Below, piece after piece: positions 54,551 through 63,555 of a DNA stretch of 64,000 nt (its first letter is position 1; each line of letters opens with the position of its first letter). A program made the translations under genes and the position numbers. Origin of the DNA: Parerythrobacter lutipelagi (GTDB lineage Bacteria; Pseudomonadota; Alphaproteobacteria; Sphingomonadales; Sphingomonadaceae); contig NZ_SKCJ01000001.1 of NCBI RefSeq assembly GCF_005434975.1, positions 1,622,001 to 1,686,000 on the forward strand, written 5' to 3'. The notes below the pieces were generated by a model. That model did not search any database. It saw nothing but the letters and a program-made list of their open reading frames with translations, and was not told the origin of the DNA.

Positions 54551-54772
54551 ATGACTTCACTCGGCAATCTTCAATCGAACTCAAACAGCTATTTTCAAGC
54601 GCTTGCCACTGCTGAACGGCGGGCGCTGCACAGCTTCTTCGACCAGCACGTCATAGAGGACGATGACTTAGGCTACTTCGCGCTGGACGAGGGCGACTAC
54701 TACGCCCTCCCGGTACATCTGGCGAGCCGCGTTGTTCATACGGTCCACGGTGCGATGCTGGATGAATTCTGA
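54551..54772 (+). CDS. Small plasmid-type hypothetical protein, acidic
   Basis: 73 residues after AGGAGG: MTSLGNLQSNSNSYFQALATAERRALHSFFDQHVIEDDDLGYFALDEGDYYALPVHLASRVVHTVHGAMLDEF. Small, acidic, no signal peptide. A terminator follows 12 bases after the stop. No family recognised. Confidence 0.6.
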   Translation: MTSLGNLQSNSNSYFQALATAERRALHSFFDQHVIEDDDLGYFALDEGDYYALPVHLASRVVHTVHGAMLDEF

Positions 54773-54783
54773 GATATCCCATC

Positions 54784-54818
54784 GGGCAGGAGCCGGTTCC
54801 GGTTCCTGCCCTTTTTTC
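54784..54818 (+). terminator. Intrinsic terminator
   Basis: Arms GGGCAGGA (54784-54791) and TCCTGCCC (54804-54811) with an inner CCGG/CCGG, followed by six T. Confidence 0.9.
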
Positions 54819-55451
54819 TGTTCGCCTTACGAGGGTCGCGATGGATCACTGCGCGGGGCTGGCGACGCGCTCGGTCCCGCACCACCTGCGGCGGTGCTCC
54901 TGCGGGCGCGGCATTTCTGTTTCGGGCCCCGCACGCACTCCCGACGGGCACCGGGTCGGAGCGGCGCAATGCTGGCGGGACCGACAGACCCCGGTCCCTG
55001 GCACCGCACGCGCTCGTTTGCCTATGCCCTTCCGGGGGTGCGGTTTCCTGTTTCGACCGGCCAAGAAAGATTCGATTTTCCCTGATCTAGGCCGCCTCTG
55101 GCTGGTTGCTCGCGCGCTATAAATTGGGATGGGAAACTACCCGCTATCTGAAAACCGCCATCGTAGCTGGAGCGACCTGCGCAGTTGGGAAATTGGGCAC
55201 ACCGTACGCAGCGGTGCAGCATGATTTTTCTATTGATGTTCAGTATCTTGCACGGAAAACTGGCCGTATGCATCGACTGATTTGACGGCGATTTACGCTT
55301 TGGATTCGCGCTGCAGATGTAAATCACCTGCGAGTAAACCACGGGAATAACGCGTGAATTTTCCATTTTCCTACAGGCCCCGCCTGATTTAGTGTGATCC
55401 TCGCCTTCCGCAGGGTGAACCAGGCTTCTTGAGCAAGAGGAGCTTGGAACA
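54819..55451. other. Gene-less region upstream of the mobilisation operon; possible oriT
   Basis: About 630 bases without a believable gene. The left part (to ~55075) is very GC-rich and hairpin-prone: GCACC/GGTGC near 54880-54900, and GGGACC/GGTCCC near 54977-55000. The right part is AT-richer and holds an inverted repeat GATTTAC (55290-55296) with GTAAATC (55319-55325). It also has TTGGGA-like repeats around 55124-55200. Lying just ahead of RHH, coupling-protein and relaxase genes, it is the natural place for the transfer origin, but no nic site could be recognised. Confidence 0.4.
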
Positions 55452-55781
55452 TTGCAACGTCACCAAAGTGTACAGTCTTACGTTCCGCCGCTTATCGCGG
55501 ACTGGATCAAGGGCCTGGCGCAGACCAAGGAAGTCAGCGTCAGCGTGGTCGTGCGCGACCTCCTGATCGCGGCATGGAACCGCGAGAACGATACCGCAGA
55601 CCGGCCGGGCGGAACCGATCCCGGACGACAGATGGTGTTCATGACGGTCGCGCTCGACGCGCTTCTCGCCGCTCATGCGGATACCTCTTTGCGCGAAAAG
55701 ACAATCGCTGCCTACCATCGCCGACTGGTCACACTTGGCTTCATTCCATCTCCAAAAAAGGAGGCCGGCCATGAAGACTAG
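55452..55781 (+). CDS. Ribbon-helix-helix-like mobilisation accessory protein
   Basis: 109 residues from TTG 55452 behind GAGGAG. VQSYVPPLIADWIKGLAQTKEVSVSVVVRDLLIAAWNRE has the strand-helix-helix spacing of RHH DNA-binding proteins. The rest is helical. It overlaps the coupling-protein start by 11 bases, so it probably belongs to the relaxosome, like TraY/TrwA-type accessory proteins. The family is inferred. Confidence 0.65.
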   Translation: MQRHQSVQSYVPPLIADWIKGLAQTKEVSVSVVVRDLLIAAWNRENDTADRPGGTDPGRQMVFMTVALDALLAAHADTSLREKTIAAYHRRLVTLGFIPSPKKEAGHED

Positions 55782-58101
55782 TCTCGTCAACTTCACCCGC
55801 GGAAGCCAGTTGCTTGGACACTTCGGCTTCATGTTTGCAGCTGGCCTGAAGGGCCCACTTATCGTCGCTATCGTACTGGTATTAGCACTCACCTGGTGGG
55901 AAGTCTCAGGTGCCCTCGATGACTACCAGACCTACCTGCTCTGGATGCATATCTACGCTTCCGGATACACGTTCATGGAGTTCGATCGGGAAAAGCTCGT
56001 CAATCTTCGAATGCCCGACGGAGACATGGTCGCGTTCCCGATCTCGGTCATCACGCAATATCCTCCCATGCGTGAAGCGTGGGCCGCATTCTCCGCCTCA
56101 CTGCAGGATGCGATGTGGCTCTCACTTGCCATCCTTCTGCCTCTGTTCCTAATGTTCTGGTGGGTGGCCGAGCACTTCGGCGAACGATCCAAGCGCAAAC
56201 GCCATGTGCGCGGTGCATCGCTCGCTACGCTGAGCGAGCTCGAGGCGGATATCGCCCATCACAACAAGCAGGAACGCGCGCGCGAATACGGTACCGAAAT
56301 CGGCTGGAAGTGGCGTCTGGCCGGGTCGAGCGCGTTGCAAGGCGCAGGGCTCTATGCACCTGCGCATCTCGCCGGAATTAGCTGGCCATGGCGCCGCGAG
56401 CAAAGCCATACCATGCTCGTCGGCACGACCGGGACGGGCAAGACAGTCGCGTTGTTCGAGCTCGTCAAGGAGATCCGGGAAAGGAGAGAGCGCGCGGTCA
56501 TCTTCGACCTCACAGGCGCCTTCATCGAGAGCTTTTACGAGCCAGAACGCGATATCATCCTGAACCCGCTCGATGAGCGTTGTCCTGCCTGGAGCGTGTT
56601 CGACGATTGCACTTCACGCGCCGAATTCCATGCGGCCGCGGAATCCCTTGTGCCGCACGACGGCGGCGGCGCAGAGCAATTCTGGGTGCTCGCCGCGCGC
56701 ACGATGTTTGTCGAAACCTGTCTCAAGCTTGCCGAGGAAGGCAGGGGCAGCAACGCCGCGTTGGCCAGCGATCTGATGAACGCCGATCTCTCCGATCTGC
56801 ACAAGATGCTCGAAGATACCATGGCTGGTCCCATCACCACGCCAAGTGCTGCGAAGATGGCGGAATCAGTGCGTGCGGTGTTCAACGTGAACGCCAAGGC
56901 CATGCAGATGCTGCCGTCCCAAGGCGACGCTTTCTCGATCCGCAAATGGATCAAGGGAGACTGCGCCGAAGGCTCGCTGCTGTTCCTCTCGGCGCGCTAC
57001 GTCGACATGAGCGTGCTTTCCCAGATGCTCACGCTGTGGCTCGATACCGCCATCAATACGCTGATGACAGGACGCCGCACGCGCGATCTGAAACTGTGGT
57101 TCCTGGTCGACGAACTGGGAGCTCTTCACCGCCTTCCCTCGCTCGAGAAGGGTCTCCAGACAGCGCGCAATTTCGGAGGTGCGATCGTCACCGGCATACA
57201 TACCTACGCCAAGCTCAAGGAAGTCTACGGCGAGAACCTGGCCATGACCCTGTCCTCGCTGGCGCGCACCAAGCTGATCCTTGCCACAGCCGACCGCGAA
57301 ACCGCCACCTGGTGCTCGGACATCGTCGGGCACCGCGAAGTGCGCGAAATGGAAGAGGGCTACAGCTATGGCTACAACAATGCCCGCGATGCGGTCAGCC
57401 TGACGCCGCGACGTCAGGTCGTCCCGCTCCTCCTGCCCGACGAGTTCATGGGTCTGCCGAGCCTTGCCGGATACATCAAGTTTCCGGACGGCTTTCCCGC
57501 CGCTCCGGTCACCCTCGTTCCCCGCGACTGGCCGCGCATCGCCGAAGGGTTTATCGAGCGGGATCTCTCGGCCGTCGCGCCTGACCCTGTTGAAGCCGAT
57601 GACGCTGGGTCGGCAAATGAAAACGGATCGAGCGACGACGAAGGCGCCGCCGGCGAGGACGAGGACGGCGGGAAACGCGCGGCAAAGAAGCGCCGCAAAC
57701 CGCCCGCCGTGAAACGCACCCGCACCGCTGAAAAGATCCCATCACAGCGACACGGAGAACGGGATACCACCCGTGATCAAAAGCAGGACAGGCGCGCTCC
57801 GGGCGAGACACAGCCAACGCGAAACAAGCAGATAGGCGACCGTGCACGGGTTCCTGATCGCGATGCTCCGATGCAGAGCGAGCTGCCGCTGGATCGTGAG
57901 AGTGACCGGCCTCAATCCGGTTCTCCTGACCTTTCGCTTTCGCGAAAGGATGCTCCCGACCCTGAGAAAGCGATGGCCCAGGACAACGATCGAAACCGCG
58001 AAGACGCGAAACGGCAGGAGGAACATCAGCGCGGCCTTCTGGGAGGTGCCGCGCGCGAACATGAGGAACGCGATGTGGGCGATATCGAACCCGATATCTG
58101 A
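55771..58101 (+). CDS. traD: Type IV coupling protein (TraD/VirD4-like)
   Basis: 776 residues from ATG 55771 after AAAGGAGG. Two N-terminal membrane helices (about 27-45 and 107-130) precede the ATPase. Walker A is MLVGTTGTGKTVALFEL (about 214), followed by VIFDLTGAFIESFY. Walker B is LWFLVDELGALHRLPSL. The remaining TraD-type piece is ARNFGGAIVTGIHTYAKLKEVYGENLAMTL, and after it a long charged, disordered C-terminus (~170 residues) is seen. It links the relaxosome to the secretion channel. The symbol reflects the family. Confidence 0.94.
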   Translation: MKTSLVNFTRGSQLLGHFGFMFAAGLKGPLIVAIVLVLALTWWEVSGALDDYQTYLLWMHIYASGYTFMEFDREKLVNLRMPDGDMVAFPISVITQYPPMREAWAAFSASLQDAMWLSLAILLPLFLMFWWVAEHFGERSKRKRHVRGASLATLSELEADIAHHNKQERAREYGTEIGWKWRLAGSSALQGAGLYAPAHLAGISWPWRREQSHTMLVGTTGTGKTVALFELVKEIRERRERAVIFDLTGAFIESFYEPERDIILNPLDERCPAWSVFDDCTSRAEFHAAAESLVPHDGGGAEQFWVLAARTMFVETCLKLAEEGRGSNAALASDLMNADLSDLHKMLEDTMAGPITTPSAAKMAESVRAVFNVNAKAMQMLPSQGDAFSIRKWIKGDCAEGSLLFLSARYVDMSVLSQMLTLWLDTAINTLMTGRRTRDLKLWFLVDELGALHRLPSLEKGLQTARNFGGAIVTGIHTYAKLKEVYGENLAMTLSSLARTKLILATADRETATWCSDIVGHREVREMEEGYSYGYNNARDAVSLTPRRQVVPLLLPDEFMGLPSLAGYIKFPDGFPAAPVTLVPRDWPRIAEGFIERDLSAVAPDPVEADDAGSANENGSSDDEGAAGEDEDGGKRAAKKRRKPPAVKRTRTAEKIPSQRHGERDTTRDQKQDRRAPGETQPTRNKQIGDRARVPDRDAPMQSELPLDRESDRPQSGSPDLSLSRKDAPDPEKAMAQDNDRNREDAKRQEEHQRGLLGGAAREHEERDVGDIEPDI

Positions 58102-58145
58102 TCCCTTGTTGAACCATCCGAGGGGAGATCTGGAGTGACATCGAC

Positions 58146-61058
58146 ATGCTGTCTGTTGCCAATGTGCGATCCCCCTCGGCCGCTGCCAACTACTTCGCGG
58201 CCGATAACTACTATGCCAGGGCCGACGCCGACCGGTCCGGCCAATGGGTCGGCCAGGGTGCCGCGATGTTGGGCCTCAAGGGGCAGGTCGAGACCAAGGA
58301 TTTCGATGCGCTTCTGCGCGGCGAACTGCCCGAAGGGTCGCGCGTTGGGAACCCCGGCCAAGCGCATCGGCCCGGCACCGATCTTACCTTTTCGCTCCCC
58401 AAGAGCTGGTCGCTGCTGGCGCTCGTCGGGAAGGACCAGCGGATTGTGGAAGCGTATCGCGAAGCCGTCATCGAAACGCTCGGGTGGGCCGAGAAGAACG
58501 CTGCCGAGACGCGCCTTGTGCGGAACGGCAAGCTGACCACCGTCGCAACCGACAATCTCGCCGTCGGCCTATTCCAGCACGACACCAACCGTAGCCAGGA
58601 GCCCAACCTTCACTTCCACGCCGTGGTTGCCAACGCTACGCGCGGCACTGACGGGGTGTGGCGTACGCTCAAGAATGATCGTCTGTGGGCGCTCAACACC
58701 TTGTTCAATTCGATGACCATGGCCCGCTTTCGCATTGCCGTCGAGAAGCTCGGATATGAGCCGGGGCCCGTCGGCAAACACGGAAACTTCGAAGCGCGCG
58801 GGATATCGCGTGAGCAGATCATGGCTTTCTCGACCCGGCGAAAGGAAGTCCTCGAAGCTCGGCGAGGGCAAGGTCTTGAGGCCGGCAAGATTGCTGCGCT
58901 TGCAACCCGTTCGGCAAAGGAGCCGATCAAAGATCGCGATGCCTTGGCAGAGCAATGGGAGGTAGCCGCACGGCGAGAAGGCCTCGACCTTGATCGCCTT
59001 GTCGAGGCAGCGATCGCGAGAACCGGAAACCGAAAGGAGGATGCGGGCAAGACACCTGACCTTGTCGAGCGCGGCCTGGCTCTGCTTCAGGACTTTGCAT
59101 CGCGTATAAAGGGCACGGAGCGCGATCCCCTTGTGCCGGACCATATCCTCAAGAAAGGTCCGCAAGAGATTGCTGCGGCGCAGGCAGTGGCTTCTGCTGT
59201 GCGACAGCTCTCGCAGCGCGAAGCCGGTTTCGAGCGCGAAGCTCTCTACAAGGCGGCCTTGGATTACGGGCTGCCGACCACGATCCAGCATGTCGAGAAA
59301 TCGGTCCGATCACTCGTGCGCTCTGGAGCCCTTGTCAGAGGGAGTGGCATGCACAAGGGGTGGCTGGCCAGCCGCGAAGAAGTCGAGCGCGAAGAGCGCA
59401 TTCTTGCCTGGGCGAACGAAGGCAAGGGTGCCGTCGAACCGGTTCTGCACGAAGACGAAGCCAGGGCTCGCGTCGATGCCTCGGCCCAGATCAATCGCGG
59501 TTTCAAGCTCAACGAGGGCCAGCTTTCTGCAGCGCAGCTGATACTGGCCTCGAAGGATCGCACTGTCGCGGTGCAGGGTGTTGCTGGTGCAGGAAAGTCG
59601 AGCGTCCTCGAGCCGGTATCGCAGGTCTTGCGAGAAGAGGGACACAAGGTTCTCGGGCTCGCGGTTCAGAACACGCTCGTGCAGATGCTAGAGCGAGACA
59701 CGGGTATCCGGTCACAAACGCTCGCGAGTTTCCTTAGGCGGTGGGAAGCGCTGCCCGTAGGCGATCAATCAGCCAAACTCATCCGTGAGGCCCGCAAGGA
59801 GCTCAAGGATGCGGTCGTCGTGCTCGATGAAGCGTCCATGGTGGCCAATGCGGACAAGGAGCAACTGATCCGCATAGCTAACAGCGCCGGTGTCAGGCGG
59901 CTGGTTCTCATGGGCGACAGGAAGCAATTGGGCGCAGTCGATGCCGGAAAGCCCTTCGACTTGCTGCAGCAAGGCGGCATCGCCCAAGCACGGATGAATA
60001 CGAACCTTCGAGGGCGCGATCCGCTTTTGAGGAAGGCGCAAGCTTCTGCGCAGGCTGGCAAAGTGCATGAGGCGCTTGGCTTTCTCAAAGATCATACGGT
60101 CGAGGCAACGGGCGACGGAGCGATCGTTGCAGCAGAGCACTGGCTCTCGCTTTCTCCGGAGGAAAGGAATCGCACCGCGATCTATGCTTCGGGGCGCAAG
60201 ATCCGCGCGGCGGTCAACGCCGCAGTCCAAACCGGACTTACCGCCAATGGCGAAATCGGACCAGAAAAACTCAAGGTCGAGGTTCTCGACCGTGTCAATC
60301 TCACGCGCGAGGAACTCCGATATCTGGCGGCCTACAGAACGGGCATGGTTCTAAAGGTCTCGAAGCTCGAGCGGACGCTCGGGCTGAAGCGCGGCGAATA
60401 CGCGGTTTCCAAGGTCGATCAGCGAACCGATACCGTCGAGCTTCGGGATCCACGCGGTCGCAAGCTGCAGTTCAAGCCGTCGCGCATCGGACGCACTGGT
60501 AAGGAAGACAATGTTGCGCTCTTCGAGAAACGCCCGCTTGAACTGCATCGCGGGGATCGCGTGCGCTGGACACGAAACGATCATCGAAGGGAGCTATACA
60601 ACGCGGACCGGGCGCGCGTAACAGCGATTGATCGGGGCAAGGTGACCGTCGAAACGTCGAAGGGCACGGAGATCACCCTGCGGCACGATGATCCGATGCT
60701 GAAGCGTCTCGACCTTGCCTACGCGCTTAACGCCCACATGGCGCAAGGGCTGACATCGGACAAAGGGATAGCGGTCATGGACAGCCGGGAACGCAATCTC
60801 TCCAACCAGAAGACCTTCCTCGTGACCGTCACCCGCCTTCGCGACCGGCTGACCCTCGTGGTCGACAACGCTTCACGCCTCGGCGCGGCTGTTGCGCGAA
60901 ACAAGGGCGAGAAGTCATCCGCTCTGGAGGTGACGCAACGTCTGGGTTCGGCAGCGAAGATAGGCAGCGGAAAAGCTACGGTGGACCAGGGGCCGAAGGG
61001 GACGGCAGCGCAAGACCTGTCGAAGGAACGCAGCAAGAATCTGGATTTCGGGATTTAG
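58146..61058 (+). CDS. MobF-family conjugative relaxase/helicase (TrwC/TraI-like)
   Basis: 970 residues. The N-terminal relaxase has candidate catalytic tyrosines in YFAADNYYARAD and the three-His metal motif in LFQHDTNRSQEPNLHFHAVVANA. The C-terminal RecD-like helicase has GVAGAGKSSVL (Walker A) and VVLDEASMV (Walker B). It also has LMGDRKQLGAVDAG and a UvrD-type ending AHMAQGLTSDKGIAVMDS. It nicks oriT and unwinds the transferred strand. It starts 44 bases after the coupling protein gene. Confidence 0.95.
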   Translation: MLSVANVRSPSAAANYFAADNYYARADADRSGQWVGQGAAMLGLKGQVETKDFDALLRGELPEGSRVGNPGQAHRPGTDLTFSLPKSWSLLALVGKDQRIVEAYREAVIETLGWAEKNAAETRLVRNGKLTTVATDNLAVGLFQHDTNRSQEPNLHFHAVVANATRGTDGVWRTLKNDRLWALNTLFNSMTMARFRIAVEKLGYEPGPVGKHGNFEARGISREQIMAFSTRRKEVLEARRGQGLEAGKIAALATRSAKEPIKDRDALAEQWEVAARREGLDLDRLVEAAIARTGNRKEDAGKTPDLVERGLALLQDFASRIKGTERDPLVPDHILKKGPQEIAAAQAVASAVRQLSQREAGFEREALYKAALDYGLPTTIQHVEKSVRSLVRSGALVRGSGMHKGWLASREEVEREERILAWANEGKGAVEPVLHEDEARARVDASAQINRGFKLNEGQLSAAQLILASKDRTVAVQGVAGAGKSSVLEPVSQVLREEGHKVLGLAVQNTLVQMLERDTGIRSQTLASFLRRWEALPVGDQSAKLIREARKELKDAVVVLDEASMVANADKEQLIRIANSAGVRRLVLMGDRKQLGAVDAGKPFDLLQQGGIAQARMNTNLRGRDPLLRKAQASAQAGKVHEALGFLKDHTVEATGDGAIVAAEHWLSLSPEERNRTAIYASGRKIRAAVNAAVQTGLTANGEIGPEKLKVEVLDRVNLTREELRYLAAYRTGMVLKVSKLERTLGLKRGEYAVSKVDQRTDTVELRDPRGRKLQFKPSRIGRTGKEDNVALFEKRPLELHRGDRVRWTRNDHRRELYNADRARVTAIDRGKVTVETSKGTEITLRHDDPMLKRLDLAYALNAHMAQGLTSDKGIAVMDSRERNLSNQKTFLVTVTRLRDRLTLVVDNASRLGAAVARNKGEKSSALEVTQRLGSAAKIGSGKATVDQGPKGTAAQDLSKERSKNLDFGI

Positions 61059-61523
61059 CTGACAGCATTGGCTAGCGGCCGCTTTGCGCCCTCGTTTCGG
61101 TCGTTTGGCTCGTTAAAGTTTGGCCACAAATGCTGCCGTTCCGCGCGCCGCATTATTCGACGACAAGAGCATCAGTCACCGAGCATCGTGACAAATGTCA
61201 TCGAAAACAGGATTCCGTGTCAGGAACGGTGAGATTCTCACCCATGATGACAAACCGGCCTATCACTAGACGTTCACTATGAGCTATTTGCGCAATTGGC
61301 GGGAATTCCGCTTATTTTTGGCCGCAAAGCAATTGTGGCAAATTCGCAGCTTCGCCACGTTCCCTCGTGCTTTTCCCGTCTCTCGCTCTTGGTATCTCGT
61401 CTAAATGCCCAAGCGCCGCTGAAGATCAGTCTGGAGCAGTCACCTAAGCACGTCGTTCGCGGATTGAGGCAGCGCAATGCACGTTCGCCAAGAGGCAGCG
61501 CTCTCTTCACCTCATTACAGTGT
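61059..61523. other. Gene-less region after the relaxase
   Basis: 465 bases with no convincing gene. A perfect palindrome GGTGAGA-TTCTCACC-like element near 61228-61242 may be a terminator or operator. A 41-codon frame at 61279 (MSYLRNWREF...) exists but has no support. Confidence 0.35.
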
Positions 61524-62255
61524 TCAATTCTCGGCATCGTCCGCGGGATACAATGCGCTCCAGCGGTCGCGTATCTGCTCAATTCCCGCGTTCACAAGCG
61601 GACCAAGGAAATCGGCTGATCTGTTCACAATGCCTTCAGCGACTTGGTCGGCTGCCTCGCCAATGACCTTACTTCCGAGGGTTTTCAGCGCGCCTTTGAC
61701 GACTGCTTTGACACTGTTGTCGGGTGCCCCGGCATCGACCAACGCGGCTTTGATCGCCTGATGTTGATCGTCTGGGATAATGCTCAGCATGAGGTCCGTC
61801 ACAGCGCTGAGCGGCGCCCTGACCAGCGAAGAGTTGAAGGAAGTGTCGGAAAAATGTCCAACCTCGCGGATCCGTTGTCGCATGTGCGCAATGGTCAACG
61901 GATTCTCGATCTCCATCACGAAATAGTCGCCGTCCTTTGCAAATTTTGTCTCAATAAGTGCCTGTTTAACGAGGTCATCCAATCGCGCGCGGTCGCTCCC
62001 ATGTCGGCGAATTTCCAGGTCAAAGATCAGTTGTGAAGCCTTGGTCCTCGTGACCTTCAGGTCCGTCATCAGGCTGTAGATCGTAGCCTCGGTCTGAAGG
62101 ATACCGAGATTGCGCAAAAGATCAAACACCCCGAGTTCTATCTCCCTTTTGGGCAAGGCTCCGAACGCTGGTGCCATAAAGTTTTGCAGAAACGCTATAG
62201 TTTCGGCCCGAAGGTCGGCTTCATCGACATCAGCTAGCGCGCCTTCAATATCCAT
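61524..62255 (-). CDS. Orphan protein with winged-helix-like N-terminal region
   Basis: 243 residues, ATG 62255. After an acidic start (MDIEGALADVDEADLRAETIAFLQNFMAPAFG) a helix-rich stretch follows (VFDLLRNLGILQTEATIYSLMTDLKVTRTKASQLIFDLEIRRHGSDRARLDDLVKQAL) that looks like a winged helix. FVMEIENPLTIAHMRQRIREVGHFSDTSFNSSLVRAP would be the wing and next helix. The C-terminus is amphipathic and Ala/Gly-rich. No membrane segments, no family recognised. It is divergent from the sigma-factor locus. Confidence 0.65.
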   Translation of the reverse strand: MDIEGALADVDEADLRAETIAFLQNFMAPAFGALPKREIELGVFDLLRNLGILQTEATIYSLMTDLKVTRTKASQLIFDLEIRRHGSDRARLDDLVKQALIETKFAKDGDYFVMEIENPLTIAHMRQRIREVGHFSDTSFNSSLVRAPLSAVTDLMLSIIPDDQHQAIKAALVDAGAPDNSVKAVVKGALKTLGSKVIGEAADQVAEGIVNRSADFLGPLVNAGIEQIRDRWSALYPADDAEN

Positions 62256-62760
62256 TTGTGCACTCCATTAGATTTCGTCTCGCTACAGACGCATTATTCG
62301 GATTTTCTAGCAACTCTTCGTTTCTCTCACTAGCTATAGGTAGTACGCAATGAAGTCGATGAAAGCGAAAGCCGTCGCGCGCGGGATGGCGAAGACAAAA
62401 GGAGCAAAAATGTGTCGAAGCTTGAGCGCAGGCCGAATGCTTCGATCAAACAGGGGAAAAGATGTTCGGCTCATCCACACCGCCGACTGGTAATAAGGAA
62501 AGCCTCATGCTCACTGAAGCTGCGGAGCGAATGCAGGTAATACTCTTCACCTGTCGTGAACGATCTTTCCGTCATCCTGGCGGCACGCACATCGCAAGCG
62601 GATACAAGAAGGCGCTCGGCCCCTTGTAACAGAAAGGTCAGGGTTGAGAGCAGGAAGTGAACTGGATGAGTGGGGCAGAAAAATTTTATCCAACGGTTCC
62701 GCAATGCGCAAACCACTCAGACTTAGATCCCAGTAAATCCATGCATGACCGGAGGCGGCC
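62256..62760. other. Divergent gap with two possible very small genes
   Basis: 505 bases between divergent genes. Two overlapping short frames are visible on the plus strand. One is 62350-62493 (47 codons, very basic, MKSMKAKAVARGMAKTKGAK). The other is 62462-62629 (55 codons, MFGSSTPPTGNKESLMLTEA...), with GGGGAAAAG before its ATG. Neither is supported by a family I know; the second has the better ribosome site. Otherwise nothing seen. Confidence 0.3.
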
Positions 62761-63555
62761 TTGTCACAACAGAGTACGGTCAATTTAGACGAGGCGAGAG
62801 GATCGTCGGATCCACCTCCACTTAATCACTATTCCAGAACCGAGCGCGTGAAACGCGACATTCAGGAGTGCCTTCTTCTAAGCGGCACGGCACTGATCGA
62901 GAAGTTCGCACAAACCGATCACAAGGCTCCAAATTACCGCACGAGCGAGGCCCTTGTTTTCTTCGTGCGACGCGCCATTCGGCATTCTGATGACCGTGAA
63001 ATCGAAATGCTTTTCGATACATTCAAAGCCCGTTGCTTCAGGGCGGTGGCTGGTAAGGCGAAGGGTTTCAGCGAAGAAGATCGGCTGGATATCCTCAGCG
63101 CTGTTCTCGAAAAGGTCACGCAGCATCTTTTCGCAGACGGCAAGGCAGCAGACTACGCGGAATCTCGTTTTGGAGATTACATTCAACGCCGCGTGTTGAC
63201 AGCAATTACCAATTTCAAACGCGACCAGCAGAAGGATGCGCTGCTCGACGATTTTACAGAAGATAGCGAGGAATTCGCTGAGGCGGTGCGTGCAAAGCAA
63301 GGCCAAGCAAGGCTCTCGCCCGAAGACCTTATTCTAATGCATGACGCATTGAATTCTTTGCCACCGCACTTTCGCGAAGCTTACATCTTGCGGCACTACG
63401 CTGGCTGGCGCGTCGGCGACGAGCGCAAGCCGGAAGTCGCCGAGACCGAGTTAACTCTGATGGAGTATTACAAGATCGGTCGGCGCGCGATGCACAAGCG
63501 GCTCGCGAAGGCGCAAGAACTTCTCGATCAATATTGTAGGAAGGACCCCGCATGA
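62761..63555 (+). CDS. Sigma-70-like factor (ECF-type, enlarged)
   Basis: 264 residues from TTG 62761, with GGAGG five bases upstream. The sigma2-like part is LFDTFKARCFRAVAGKAKGFSEEDRLDILSAVLEKVTQHLFADGKAADYAESRFGDYIQRRVLTAITNFKRDQQK. The sigma4-like part is SPEDLILMHDALNSLPPHFREAYILRHYAGWRVGDERKPEVAETELTLMEYYKIGRRAMHKRLAKAQELL. A ~65-residue N-terminal extension is unusual for ECF factors. It overlaps the following HTH gene by 4 bases (ATGA), a possible regulator partner. Targets unknown. Confidence 0.82.
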   Translation: MSQQSTVNLDEARGSSDPPPLNHYSRTERVKRDIQECLLLSGTALIEKFAQTDHKAPNYRTSEALVFFVRRAIRHSDDREIEMLFDTFKARCFRAVAGKAKGFSEEDRLDILSAVLEKVTQHLFADGKAADYAESRFGDYIQRRVLTAITNFKRDQQKDALLDDFTEDSEEFAEAVRAKQGQARLSPEDLILMHDALNSLPPHFREAYILRHYAGWRVGDERKPEVAETELTLMEYYKIGRRAMHKRLAKAQELLDQYCRKDPA

